Shown: piece by piece, positions 9,096 to 18,446 of the stretch
Layout: every line of letters begins with the position of its first letter
Position numbering within the stretch: the stretch's first letter is position 1
Assembly: GCF_901472535.1 (NCBI RefSeq)
Contig: NZ_LR590470.1
Location: 4,340,001 to 4,404,000, forward strand
Direction of reading: 5' to 3'
DNA length: 64,000 nucleotides
DNA from: Sphingobacterium daejeonense
GTDB taxonomy: Bacteria > Bacteroidota > Bacteroidia > Sphingobacteriales > Sphingobacteriaceae
Translations under genes and position numbers: made by a program
Notes under the pieces: model-generated
Database searches by the model: none
Told to the model about the DNA's origin: nothing
Seen by the model: only the letters and a program-made list of their open reading frames with translations

Positions 9096-12000
9096 TTATT
9101 TATTGACAACTTTCATTATTCCGTTCATCCCACGCCAATGCCCTGGGAATGTGCAGACATATGGATAATCTCCAGCTTCTTTCGGAGCTTTGAATTTTAA
9201 GGTGAAACTCTCACCTGGGTTTACCAAATTCGTGTGAAATAGAACATTCGGATTATCAGGTACATACGATTTTTCCATCGCGTCGTTGAGCTTCAGCATC
9301 TCGTCAGCAGCTTTCCCTACAGACTCCAAGCTATTAGGCTTAATAATCAATAGATTGTGCATCATAGCATCTGTGTTCTCAAACACCAAAGTCACATCGG
9401 TGCCAGCGGTAACCGCAATGGTGCGCTTATCATATTGCATCAGATCCTTCACAGCTTTGATAACAATGGTAGAGGTTGGCTTAACATTTTCCTCAGAAGT
9501 ACCCATGTCCATGCCGGCATGCCTATGAACATGGGTAGTAGGTTTTAGATTTACGATTAACTCATTTATATTTCCTGTGAATTCCGAACCTTGACCATAA
9601 GTATGCAATTCAAACGGTGCCTCGAAATCTTGACCCGAACGAAGGTAGAAGTTCAAAGGATTCGCAAAAATGGATATGCCTTTATTTGAAGCAACTAATT
9701 TTGAATTGACATACAGGGACATTCCGTTTTCTTTGGTTAATTCTGCCCTGATTACGCTGTTGTCTGGAATAACGCCCGGACTCGACACAATTTCTTTCTT
9801 CCCAGATGCATTGATCTGCCAGTAAACCTTGTTGTTCTCTGCATATAAGGCAAAACCTTCCTTAGAATCACCCTGGCCCAAGATCAAACCGTTAAGTGGT
9901 TTTCCCTCTGTCTTTTGTAATTGAACCTGAATAATGATATCCTTATTTTTGATGTCAGGTGAAAATTGCATCCTTCTTCGACGATCGATTTTATAGGTCT
10001 CCTGAATTAAATGATGGGAAATGGTCGTTAAATAAGGTGTAGACATATCATGAAAACCATTTTTCCTAAACAGCTCCTCGTTGGTCTGTACCGCGGCAAA
10101 CAATGCAGGAGATAGCCATCTGTCATTTTGGTTTACTGTATCCTTTAACGAGGAAACCAATATTTCATAAACTCCATCAATTGGTTGACTCTCCGCGATC
10201 TTTACAAATGCAGCTAAACGAGTGTTTAGATTTTCATCTTTGAAAATATTAGACTTAGCAATTTCTTTGATGGTATTATTGTCCAATTCCAGTGCTTGAA
10301 CGGCAGCCTTCCTTACGCCGGCAGATGGATGATTTAATGCTTGCATCACAGCATCCAACACATTCTTATCTTTTAGTAATCCCAAACCTTTTGCTGTCCA
10401 AATAGAATGGATAGCTGCTGGATTCAGACCAATCTCGTCTTTACTATCGTCGTTGATTAATTTGATTAAATCACCTCTGACATCAGTTTTCTGACGCTCA
10501 ACTAATAAGCGTTGCGCATGCATACGCCAAAATTTATTCTTGCTCTTTAATGCTTTAATCAGCTCTTTTGGATCATCTTTAGATAATTTATAAGATTCAT
10601 TATGTTTTGCATCTTTATAAACAACTCGATATACCCTGCCGAATTTCTTGTCCCTTAAATCGCTTTCAAAGGCATTCCCAGGGCCATGAGGTTGCTCAAC
10701 AAATGGAAGTACCTTTTCAGATGGGGCTTGTGCAGGAACAAAGACATTATGCTGGATTATGAAGTTATACCAATCCAGAACCCATACGGCACCATCCGGA
10801 CCAACCTCAGCTGCCAATGGACCAAACCATTCATCCGAACTCGCCAATAAATTCCAACCATCACTTTCTTTGAATCCAGCGCCCTCAGGTTCAATGATCG
10901 CATTGTGAACTAAACGAACTGTAGGCTCCGTTACAAAAGCAATCCTATTCCAATAGGATTTTGGAAATTCACGAGCTGTATACATCTGATGACCAGCAGC
11001 AGAAGTAAAACCTCCAACAACATCAACCTGTCTTAAATTAGGTGTAAGGGCGTGGACATCATAATGACCATCAATCTTCTGAACAGCATTCACAAGGGAA
11101 CCAGGCTTACTTTCAAAAACTCTCCTCTGCAAGAAACGCTCAGGCAAAGAGTAAAAAGCACTATGTGTATTGTTGGCAGTAGAAATAAAGACATTGTTAT
11201 CTTCACTTATGCCCAAACCCCAGGTATTATTGCTCGTTGTAGCTAAATACTCAAACCCTGAACCATCAGTATTGAAGCGATAAACTCCCTGACCAAACTT
11301 ATAAGGAACTCCTTTGATCTCTCCATTGAAACCTGCATACCCCGTCACGCCCCAAATCTTGTTGTCAAAACCATACTGCAGGTTCGATGGTCCAGCATGT
11401 GTGTCATGCTTGCTCCAACCCGTCATGAAAACCTCCCTAACATCAGCCTTATCATCTCCATTGGTGTCTTTTAAGAACAAGAAATCTGGAGCCATAGCAA
11501 CCAAAACACCATCATTCATAAAAGTCAAACTTGTTCCAATATTCAAGCTGTCAGCAAAAACAGTAAATTTATCAGCAACGCCATCTCCATCTGTATCCTC
11601 ACAAATCTTGATTTTATCATTACCCTTTCCACCATCAGCAAAACTATTCGGATAATCCACCGATTCAATAACCCATAACCTTCCTTTATGATCCCAACTC
11701 ATAGCAATGGGATTTACAATATTGGGCTCCGAAGCAAATAGTTTAAGCTCAAAGTCTACAGGCTTCTGGATTAATTTCATAGACTCTGAGCTCTCTAATG
11801 GATCTTGCATTTTAGGAACATCATATCGCGCTGTGAAATCTGCAATAGTGTCTGCATAAATGCTAACATTCGGAATCTTCAACTCATCAACCAAATCCTT
11901 AACTTTCGGCCCCAAGGTCCACCAGATACCTTCTGAAAGAACCCTTAAGAAACTCAAATTTTTCCAGGTAGCATCTTTGCCCCCAATTGCCGAATAAAAG

Positions 12001-12588
12001 AACCGGCCACGACCAACTTCATCTGCCCACATATAAGATTGATTTCCATTGCCATTATTGGAAACTGCCAATTCATATTTAGCCTCTTTATTATTCTTAA
12101 ATTGATATAATTCGTCTACTACCTTTAAATCAGGATACTTGTTACCGATCACTACCGAAGAATCAGCAAATGTTACATTCGCAGCACCCTCACCTTTGTT
12201 TTCATAACCACCTTTGACCAAATCTTGATACCATTGTTCTTTGGTAAATGAATTGGCTGAAGTGTTCAAAGAAACCAAGCCGTGACCATCCTCTAGATAG
12301 TCTTCTAAGGCAGAACTCTGCTCAGAATCAAGCTCTTGTTCATTAACTAATAAGACAACACCGTCATATTTATTTAAATATTCGGTATTCATATCTTCTA
12401 AATTAGTTGTGTAAGTTAAATTTACGCCAGTTTTTGAATAGCTCTACTGCTAACCAAGTGGCATAGTTGGAGGAACTCTCATGTCCGGCCCCAAAAAACA
12501 AAACCTCAGCCCTACGTGGCTGTTCTTTAGAACATGAGTAAATAAAAACAAGTGCAAATAAGAGTATCCGTGAGAAATAACTTTTCAT
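9096..12588 (-). pseudogene. ThuA / sugar-dehydrogenase propeller / HEAT / cupredoxin multidomain protein, one frameshift
   Basis: The gene starts at 12588 with a lipoprotein signal (FALVFIYSCSKEQ) and the first strand of a ThuA domain (AEVLFFGAGHESSSNYATW). The frame breaks at a T5 run (12431-12435; A5 in the gene). Removing one base gives a continuous protein of about 1163 residues. Order of domains: ThuA; PVC-type membrane-bound dehydrogenase propeller (FASEPNIVNPIAMSWDHKGR, DTDGDGVADKFTVFAD); HEAT-like helices; a concanavalin/LamG-like region (GKPLNGLILGQGD); and a C-terminal plastocyanin/azurin domain with type-1 copper ligands (MMHN, then YVCTFPGHWRGM). The copper domain probably takes electrons from the sugar oxidation in the periplasm. 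The break may be a sequencing error. Confidence 0.85.
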
Positions 12589-12621
12589 TTGATAATAGGA
12601 ATTTGATTATAATTGTTGAAC

Positions 12622-12629
12622 CAAATATA
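12622..12629 (-). promoter_or_regulatory. Putative -7 element for the sugar operon
   Basis: The minus strand reads TATATTTG, matching the Bacteroidetes -7 consensus TAnnTTTG, about 33 bp before the ATG at 12588. I see no good -33 TTTG at the usual spacing, so only the -7 box supports it. The 12589-12720 gap is divergent and would also carry the AraC gene promoter. Confidence 0.4.
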
Positions 12630-12720
12630 AAGCTTATTATACCATAAATAAGGTTGTATATTATCAAAAAACTAGATGAATTATATCATTAATTACTATC
12701 CTTATTAAAAACAAACTGTT

Positions 12721-13605
12721 ATGACAATAAGACACGTTATATCCAAACCGCTTATTCCAACGAGCAAGTGTTTTGTTATTAAAAAAAATATAGAACCCTA
12801 CTTCGACCCAACCTTGCACAGCCACGCTGAATTTCAGCTCTCCTATGTCATGAAAGGATCCGGAAACAGATTTGTCGGAAACAGCTTGAATCCGTTCAGT
12901 GATGGTGACATGGTATTGATAGGGCCCCATTTGCCCCATGTCTGGAAAAGTCACGATTCCTATTTTCAGCATAGAATACCGAATGCAACAACGGTCATAG
13001 TTATATATTTCAACAAGGAAATCTTGGGGGAAAGTGTCTACCTGAAGCAGGAGTTCCAAAAAATCAAGATCCTATTTGACATGAGCAACCAAGGTCTGCA
13101 CATCGTTGGAAAGACCAGAGATGAGGTTGGAAGCATGCTCGAAAAACTTCTTGTAACAGATGGAGTGGACAGTGTGATATTGTTTCTGAAAATATTGGAT
13201 AAAATCGCGAATTCATCAGACTTGCATTTTCTAAATGATTTGGAAGCAATCGCCTTTAAAGAGTCAGAAGCAAATAGGATTCATGAGGTCTACGATTATG
13301 TTATGAAAAACTTTAATTCCAAAATTAGACTCGAGGAAGTAGCTGATATCGCTAACATGACGCAAACCTCCTTTAGCAGATATTTTAAAACCAGGATGAA
13401 CACCTCTTTTTCAGACTTTGTCAAAGAAGTACGAATTAGTTTTGCGTGCAAAAGATTAGAAGATGAATCTCACTCAATAGAATCAATCAGCTATGAGAGC
13501 GGATTCCCTTCCCTCACAAACTTCAATAAACAATTCAAACAAATCACAGGCAAAACCCCAAAAGAATACCGCGAAGAATACTTTAGAATCCTAAACACCA
13601 AATAA
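12721..13605 (+). CDS. AraC-family transcriptional regulator
   Basis: 294 residues. The N-terminus is a cupin-like sensor (DPTLHSHAEFQLSYVMKGSG, then GDMVLIGPHLPHVW). The C-terminal 100 residues are a double helix-turn-helix of the AraC/XylS type (IRLEEVADIANMTQTSFSRY, then SFSDFVKEVRISFACKRL and the second HTH SISYESGFPSLTNFNKQF, ending TGKTPKEYRE). It is divergent from the sugar operon and separated by 132 bp, which makes it the likely regulator of that operon through a sugar ligand. That role is inferred from position. Confidence 0.92.
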   Translation: MTIRHVISKPLIPTSKCFVIKKNIEPYFDPTLHSHAEFQLSYVMKGSGNRFVGNSLNPFSDGDMVLIGPHLPHVWKSHDSYFQHRIPNATTVIVIYFNKEILGESVYLKQEFQKIKILFDMSNQGLHIVGKTRDEVGSMLEKLLVTDGVDSVILFLKILDKIANSSDLHFLNDLEAIAFKESEANRIHEVYDYVMKNFNSKIRLEEVADIANMTQTSFSRYFKTRMNTSFSDFVKEVRISFACKRLEDESHSIESISYESGFPSLTNFNKQFKQITGKTPKEYREEYFRILNTK

Positions 13606-13692
13606 CCGGTCCCTGCGTTGGCTGTCCTTCGGCTCGGTGGCTGCGTTGGTTTCGCGGATTCGAAGCCCAGGGACTAAGGGGTGTAAATAAAA

Positions 13693-13720
13693 AAGCATTG
13701 AATCGAGTGATTCAATGCTT
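13693..13720 (-). terminator. Rho-independent terminator of the efflux operon
   Basis: Perfect 12-bp inverted repeat (AAGCATTGAATC / GATTCAATGCTT) with a 4-base loop. On the minus strand it is followed by a T6 run. It sits 24 bp beyond the stop of the ABC permease gene. Confidence 0.85.
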
Positions 13721-13743
13721 GACAGGTTTGTTAAAAGACAAAG

Positions 13744-14919
13744 TTAAACTGTTGCTTGGACCTGTTTATTTTTCTTGACCTTATTGATTTTAATCTGGAG
13801 AAGGATAATTGAAGCTATTAGTGTCACAGCTGCTATTATTGCAAGTCCAATAACTGGTCCTTGAAGATATTCTATACTTCCCTTTTCTATCATTAATGTT
13901 CTGAAGATCTGCAAGTAATGTGTTAAAGGGATCATTTTGGCTATCGCTACTACCCATTCAGGCATTTGACTCAATGGCCATGTAAATCCGCTCAGGATAA
14001 AGCTCGGTGTAGCAATGACCATTAAGATCTCTGTAGCTTTCAGCTGACTTGGAATGGCAATACTAACTAAAATCCCAATAAAGCTTACCGCTAACGAGAA
14101 TAGTATGGTTGTTGCAAAAAATGCACCGCCGTCCAAGTTCAATGGCATCCTATACCAAATGGAATAACCATAGTATAAGATATATATCAAGCCAGACATC
14201 AAAATATAAGGCAAGATTTTCACCAAGATAAGGACAAATACATTGTTGCTTTTTTGAACCAGTTCTGGAAATGTCCCTTTTTCAAATTCTGAGGCAAAAC
14301 TCAATGCCAGTCCTAACATCATCACTTGTTGCAATACAGTCAACAAAACTCCAGGAAGCATAAAATAAAGATAGTTACCGCTTCTTATATTTTGTTTGAT
14401 CATGGTTATTTTGAAGGGTTCAAACTGTTTTGAAGCGACGTATTCTGGTACACCTTTTTTCTGTTGCGCCTTGATCTGTATCCCAGCTTTTAAAGTAGAT
14501 GCAGCTACGTTTACTGCCATCATTGCTGAATTTGAGGTCAATGTGTTGGATGCATTTACAAATAATGTCAATTCGGTACTTCTGTTATAGTTTACATCTG
14601 CAGAAAAGTTTCTTGGGATTTGTACCACAACAGTAGATTCTGTTTTCAGGGCTTCATCTTTAGCTCTGAATGGATCATTGAGCACCTTGGCTACATAGAT
14701 AACATCATTTTCATTGAACATATCGATCAATTGTCTGCTCAAAGGGCTTTTATCTTCATCAACTACGATAATAGGTAAGTTAGTAACCTTTCCTTTTTTA
14801 TAGACCCCTCCTACCAAAACTCCATATAAAATCGGAGCTCCCAAGAATAGAACAAGCAAGACCTTGTTTTGGAAGAAGAGTCTGAATTCTCTTTTTAATA
14901 AACTCAAAAAATTCTTCAT
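13744..14919 (-). CDS. ABC-2 type transporter permease
   Basis: 391 residues of the ABC2_membrane family (YhhJ/YbhR-like). One N-terminal helix (VLLVLFLGAPILYGVLVGGV) is followed by a large periplasmic region (PIIVVDEDKSPLSRQLIDMF), then five helices including the typical LSGFTWPLSQMPEWV and IPLTHYLQIFRTLMIEKG. It forms the inner-membrane part of a drug-efflux complex. It is last in an operon tolC-hlyD-permease with 3-bp spacing to the HlyD gene. No ATPase gene is present here, so the ATP-binding partner must be encoded elsewhere or this permease works without a local one. Confidence 0.9.
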   Translation of the reverse strand: MKNFLSLLKREFRLFFQNKVLLVLFLGAPILYGVLVGGVYKKGKVTNLPIIVVDEDKSPLSRQLIDMFNENDVIYVAKVLNDPFRAKDEALKTESTVVVQIPRNFSADVNYNRSTELTLFVNASNTLTSNSAMMAVNVAASTLKAGIQIKAQQKKGVPEYVASKQFEPFKITMIKQNIRSGNYLYFMLPGVLLTVLQQVMMLGLALSFASEFEKGTFPELVQKSNNVFVLILVKILPYILMSGLIYILYYGYSIWYRMPLNLDGGAFFATTILFSLAVSFIGILVSIAIPSQLKATEILMVIATPSFILSGFTWPLSQMPEWVVAIAKMIPLTHYLQIFRTLMIEKGSIEYLQGPVIGLAIIAAVTLIASIILLQIKINKVKKNKQVQATV

Positions 14920-14922
14920 GTC

Positions 14923-15889
14923 TTAATTTTGTTTTACTATAAATGTAGCTTTTGTTAGCAGGTCTTTAGATTCCTGAATATTTACAGGTTTTAAATGTAC
15001 TTCGAACAAAGTTTCTTGTTCTTCAAAATCAGGATAAGCTGTTGAGATATTAGCATAAGAGCTCAATGGCTTAATTGTTTCGACTTTAGCTTGTACCTCT
15101 TTATTTTCCAAGTATGGGATAATAAGGGTTTTGTTTTGCCCTTTTACAAAATCCTTGATTTTGCTTTCTGGGATTGTTACCCTGAAAAATGTACCATCAT
15201 TGATATATCCAGATACTAAGCTATATCCTGCCATTGCCAACTCTCCTACCTGCAAGTTTATATTCTCAATGCTCATATCCTGAGGTGCCAAAATATAACG
15301 TTCTTTAGCCGCTACATTCACTTCATCTACAGCCCCTAATGCACGTTCTTTTTGGCCTAGTGCCATTCTTTGTTGTTCGATCCTTGCTCCATGTTGTACA
15401 TCAGCTAATTCGGCTTGAGCGGCAAGGTATTGGTTTTTGGCACCTTGATATTTCGCATATACTTCATCATACTTTTTGTTGTGAGATCAGGGAGTCACGC
15501 AAAAGGTTGTTCATTCTGTCCAAAGATTTTTGCGCGAAATCGTACTGTTCTTTTAAGCCGTCTACTTTCGCGTGCAACTGTTTCATTTGTCCATCTGTTG
15601 CACCTTTCACGGCCATTTCATATTGCGCTTGCGCAGCGGAAAGAGCTCCTTCTGCCTGTATTGCTTTCGCGTCTACCTCTGGAAGTTCCAAAATCACCAA
15701 GGTATCCCCTTTATGTACATTCTGACCTGCCTCGACCAATATTTTCTGAATTTTCCCGGGGATCTTTGTTGTGACCGCAATTTGATCACGTTCGATCTTT
15801 CCTTCTAATTTTATTTGCTTTTTTTGGTTGTCACCAGAACAACTTTGTAAAAGAATAATTCCTGCTATAGTGTATAAAATATTTTTCAT
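14923..15889 (-). pseudogene. HlyD-family membrane-fusion protein of the efflux operon, one frameshift
   Basis: The N-terminal part (15889-15467) starts with a lipoprotein signal (MKNILYTIAGIILLQSCSGD), followed by a biotinyl-lipoyl-like half (VTTKIPGKIQKILVEAGQNV) and the coiled-coil hairpin. The frame then stops at 15467. The rest continues in another frame from the T5 run at 15473-15477 (A5 in the gene). Dropping one base joins QQK to YDEVYAKYQGAKNQYLAAQ and then to the C-terminal beta-barrel part (LAPQDMSIENINLQVGELAM). The rebuilt protein is about 321 residues, normal for the family. It would bridge the permease and TolC. The break may be a sequencing error. Confidence 0.85.
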
Positions 15890-15891
15890 GA

Positions 15892-17284
15892 TTATTTAGT
15901 GATGGTTTGGTAAAGATTTCCGTTTGCTTTCAATAGTTCAGATGCTGCCATTCTTTGGTTGAGCACTTGATTATAATAGCCTAGAGACTGTTTATAGAAT
16001 TCGTTTTCGGCTTCCAATCTTTCTGTCACATCAGAAAGACCTTCTTCGAATTGACGTGATGCTAGGTGCAGGTTGTTTTTTGCTATTTCAACCTGTTGAT
16101 TGCTCACTTGGATTTTTTTGCGGGCAAGGTTATAATCTACCTCAGTTTTTCTTTGCAGCAAAGACAGTTTTTCCTTGGTGTCGGCAAGCTTGTTTTCATT
16201 GATCTGGATATCCAATTTAGCTTTGTCGATTGCTGTTTTGTGAGCTTTACCTTCAAAAATAGTCCATTTCATTCCAACGCCTAATGCAAAATTCGGCGCC
16301 ATTTTCAAGTGATTGGATTCCAATTTCAAATCACCCACACGAGGAAGATCCTTTACCGTTAAATCTGTACCAAACGCGTTCAAATAAGACACGTTTCCAA
16401 AGGCAAATACCTGCGGTAATTTTGCGCCTTTTTCTTTTTTTAGGACAAACTCGTAAGCTTTTTGCGAAGCTTCTAATGCTTGCAGCTCCTTTCTGTTCAT
16501 CTGATTTGCTGAATCCATTTCCAGGTTGAGTTCGTCCAGTTTATAATTTATTTTCCTTCAATTCTTCCATTGACATCCCTGTCAATTCTTCTAATTTAAA
16601 GAAAAGCAATTCTCTGTTACTTTGGACTTCTGCTTTTTTAGATTCAAGCTCCAGCATTGCCAGTTTGATTTTATCGCGGTCATAAGGAATTGCGAATCCG
16701 TTTTCAATTCCTTTAATAACTTTTTCATGCTCTTTATTGAGGCGTTTTTCTGAATCAAGGATCAAAAGATCCACTTCTTTGAGCAACATCAATTGGTCAA
16801 AACTTGTCATTACCTCTTGGGCAAGTTGGTCATAACCTGCTTCGGTCATTAATTGCTGCGCTTTAAATTTTTGCTCCAGCGCTTTTTGTCCATTCGTGAT
16901 CTGCAATCCTGAGAAAATCACTTGGGTAGCAGTTACGCCTGCCAATCCAATTTGGGTTGACATATTCATTTTTTGGGTACCATCAAAAATTGTGGTTCCC
17001 AATAGAGGCAATGTTTTTGCGGGGAGATCTATATCCAAAGTGCTGTTTAAATAGCCATACATGGCATTTGCGGATACAGTTGGTAATAATTTTCCTTTAA
17101 CATTTTCTCTGTCCAGTGCTACTTTTTGATTTTCAAGGTTAGCATTGATGAGACTTTTGTTGTGAGTTACTGCCTGTTGTACAGGGATCTTAAAATTGTT
17201 TAACCCATCTTGTGCGAATGCAGACATTGAAGTCAGTAAGGTAAGGGTTAAGCTAGAAAAGGTTTTTTTAAATCTAAAATCCAT
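15892..17284 (-). pseudogene. TolC-family outer-membrane efflux protein, one frameshift
   Basis: The gene starts at 17284 with a signal peptide (SSLTLTLLTSMSAFAQDG). The first half is coded by 17284-16541 and ends after MSMEELKENKL. The second half (QALEASQKAYEFVLKKEKGA to the stop at 15892) continues in another frame. Deleting one base of the short A-run near 16547-16549 gives ENNYKLDELNLEMDSANQ and a continuous protein of about 463 residues, the usual TolC length. Long helical heptads match the two outer-membrane efflux repeats. It is first in the operon and lies 2 bp before the HlyD gene. Confidence 0.85.
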
Positions 17285-17403
17285 TTTGAATCAGTTTGAC
17301 TTATATCTTTTAACAAGACAAAGATGGGACTGTTTTAGGTTAATAATTTTAAGATATCTTAAAAAAGCATTTTGCGAGTTTAAAGAATAGAGTAGTATTT
17401 TTT

Positions 17404-17735
17404 CTGAGACGATTTGGTTTTGGAATTGTCCTATAATAGTTACACCCCTAGCGGGGTTTAATGCCGTTGTAAAATCTTTTCTAAAATAGTTCCGCCCCGC
17501 TGGGTCGGTATGGCGTGGTATTTCATTTCAGTGGCTGGTGGAGACACCAGCCACGGCTTTAAGTGGCGGTTCCTGGCTTGCCCTTCGACTCCGCTCAGGG
17601 ACCGAATTCCGTCCAGGGATAGGACTTAACCTCGGTGGCTGCCCTTCTGCTCCGCTAGCCACCGCAGGGTGGTCCCTAGCGGAGTCGAAGGGCAATTTTC
17701 TCATATCTCATATCTCACATCTCAAATCTATTCCC
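17404..17735. repeat. Gene-free GC-rich repeat stretch upstream of ndk
   Basis: This noncoding stretch carries palindromic repeat-like pieces that are GC-rich against an AT-rich background: GTGGCTGGTGGAGACACCAG, several copies of CCTTCGACTCCGCT or its complement, and GCTAGCCACC. A related piece (CTGTCCTTCGGCTCGGTGG and onward) lies at 13613-13680, between the AraC gene and the efflux operon. I interpret them as REP-like intergenic repeats; the unit border is unclear. Confidence 0.45.
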
Positions 17736-17743
17736 TACCTTTG
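17736..17743 (+). promoter_or_regulatory. Putative -7 promoter element of ndk
   Basis: TACCTTTG matches the Bacteroidetes -7 consensus TAnnTTTG and lies 18 bp before the ndk ATG. This gives a short leader, as is common in this phylum. No clear -33 element is seen. Confidence 0.55.
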
Positions 17744-17761
17744 CAAAAATTTAAGAGTAAA

Positions 17762-18181
17762 ATGGCTACAAACAGAACATTCACAATGATTAAGCCAGAT
17801 GCGGTTGCAAATGGTCACACTGGTGCTATCTTGAACGACATTATCGCTGGCGGTTTCAAAATCGTTGCTATGAAGTACATTCAATTGAGCGAAGTAAATG
17901 CTGGTAACTTCTACGCAGTACACAAAGAACGCCCTTTCTATGGTGATTTAGTAAAATTCATGACTTCAGGTCCTATCGTAGCTGCTATCTTGGAAAAAGA
18001 AAACGCAGTAGAAGACTTCCGTACTTTGATCGGTGCTACTGACCCTTCAAAAGCTGAAGAAGGAACTATCCGTAACAAATACGCAAAATCTATCGATGCT
18101 AACGCAATCCATGGATCAGACTCTGACGAAAACGCAGATATCGAAGGAAACTTCTTCTTCTCCCAATTCGAAAGATTCTAA
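17762..18181 (+). CDS. ndk: Nucleoside-diphosphate kinase
   Basis: 139 residues. It starts with MATNRTFTMIKPDAV; I chose the ATG at 17762 because a -7 box lies just upstream and the family begins here. The Ndk signature around the catalytic His is altered in text: the expected NxxHGSD appears as NAIHGSDSDENADIE, with the catalytic His in IHGSD. It transfers the gamma phosphate from ATP to NDPs through phospho-His. Length and ends are normal for Bacteroidetes Ndk. Its terminator has been split by an inserted element. Confidence 0.96.
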   Translation: MATNRTFTMIKPDAVANGHTGAILNDIIAGGFKIVAMKYIQLSEVNAGNFYAVHKERPFYGDLVKFMTSGPIVAAILEKENAVEDFRTLIGATDPSKAEEGTIRNKYAKSIDANAIHGSDSDENADIEGNFFFSQFERF

Positions 18182-18202
18182 CAAATAATATTCTATAAAA
18201 AT

Positions 18203-18430
18203 AAAAGCCTGCCTAAATTCTTGAGGGCACTGAAAAAGTCTTCTTAAAAATTTAGAGGTTTCAAAATGCTTGAAAACCATGTGTTAAACCCTTTGAGAAT
18301 CGAGTATTTGCGACTTAAAATATAGAAGCATTCAAATAGACAAAAGATAAGGGCTTATGAACATAAAAATTCATAAGCCCTTTTTTAATGGATAGTTTTT
18401 CAGTGCCCTCAAATTCTTAGACAGGCTTTT
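18203..18430 (+). terminator. Terminator hairpin of ndk, split by an insertion in its loop
   Basis: Left arm AAAAGCCTGCCTAA (18203-18216) and right arm TTAGACAGGCTTTT (18417-18430) form a 14-bp stem with one mismatch and would originally have closed on a 4-base loop, ATTC. The arms are now about 200 bp apart because an element with duplicated ATTC sits exactly in the loop. The element carries its own hairpin (18349-18382) followed by T6, which can still stop transcription. Confidence 0.75.
18221..18412. mobile_element. 192-bp MITE-like element with 17-bp inverted ends and 4-bp target duplication
   Basis: The ends TTGAGGGCACTGAAAAA (18221-18237) and TTTTTCAGTGCCCTCAA (18396-18412) are perfect inverted repeats. 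Flanking ATTC occurs on both sides (18217-18220 and 18413-18416), a 4-bp target-site duplication. There is no coding capacity. Inside lies a perfect 13-bp stem (AAGGGCTTATGAA, 18349-18361, with its complement 18370-18382) followed by T-runs. A 4-bp duplication fits IS1182- or IS1380-type transposases acting in trans, which is inference. A related single end occurs at 57176-57196. Confidence 0.8.
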
Positions 18431-18446
18431 ATTTTTATATACTCTC

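Noticed and set aside
12664..13059. 131-codon frame opposite the AraC gene
   Set aside because: Antisense to a clear AraC regulator with complete motifs.
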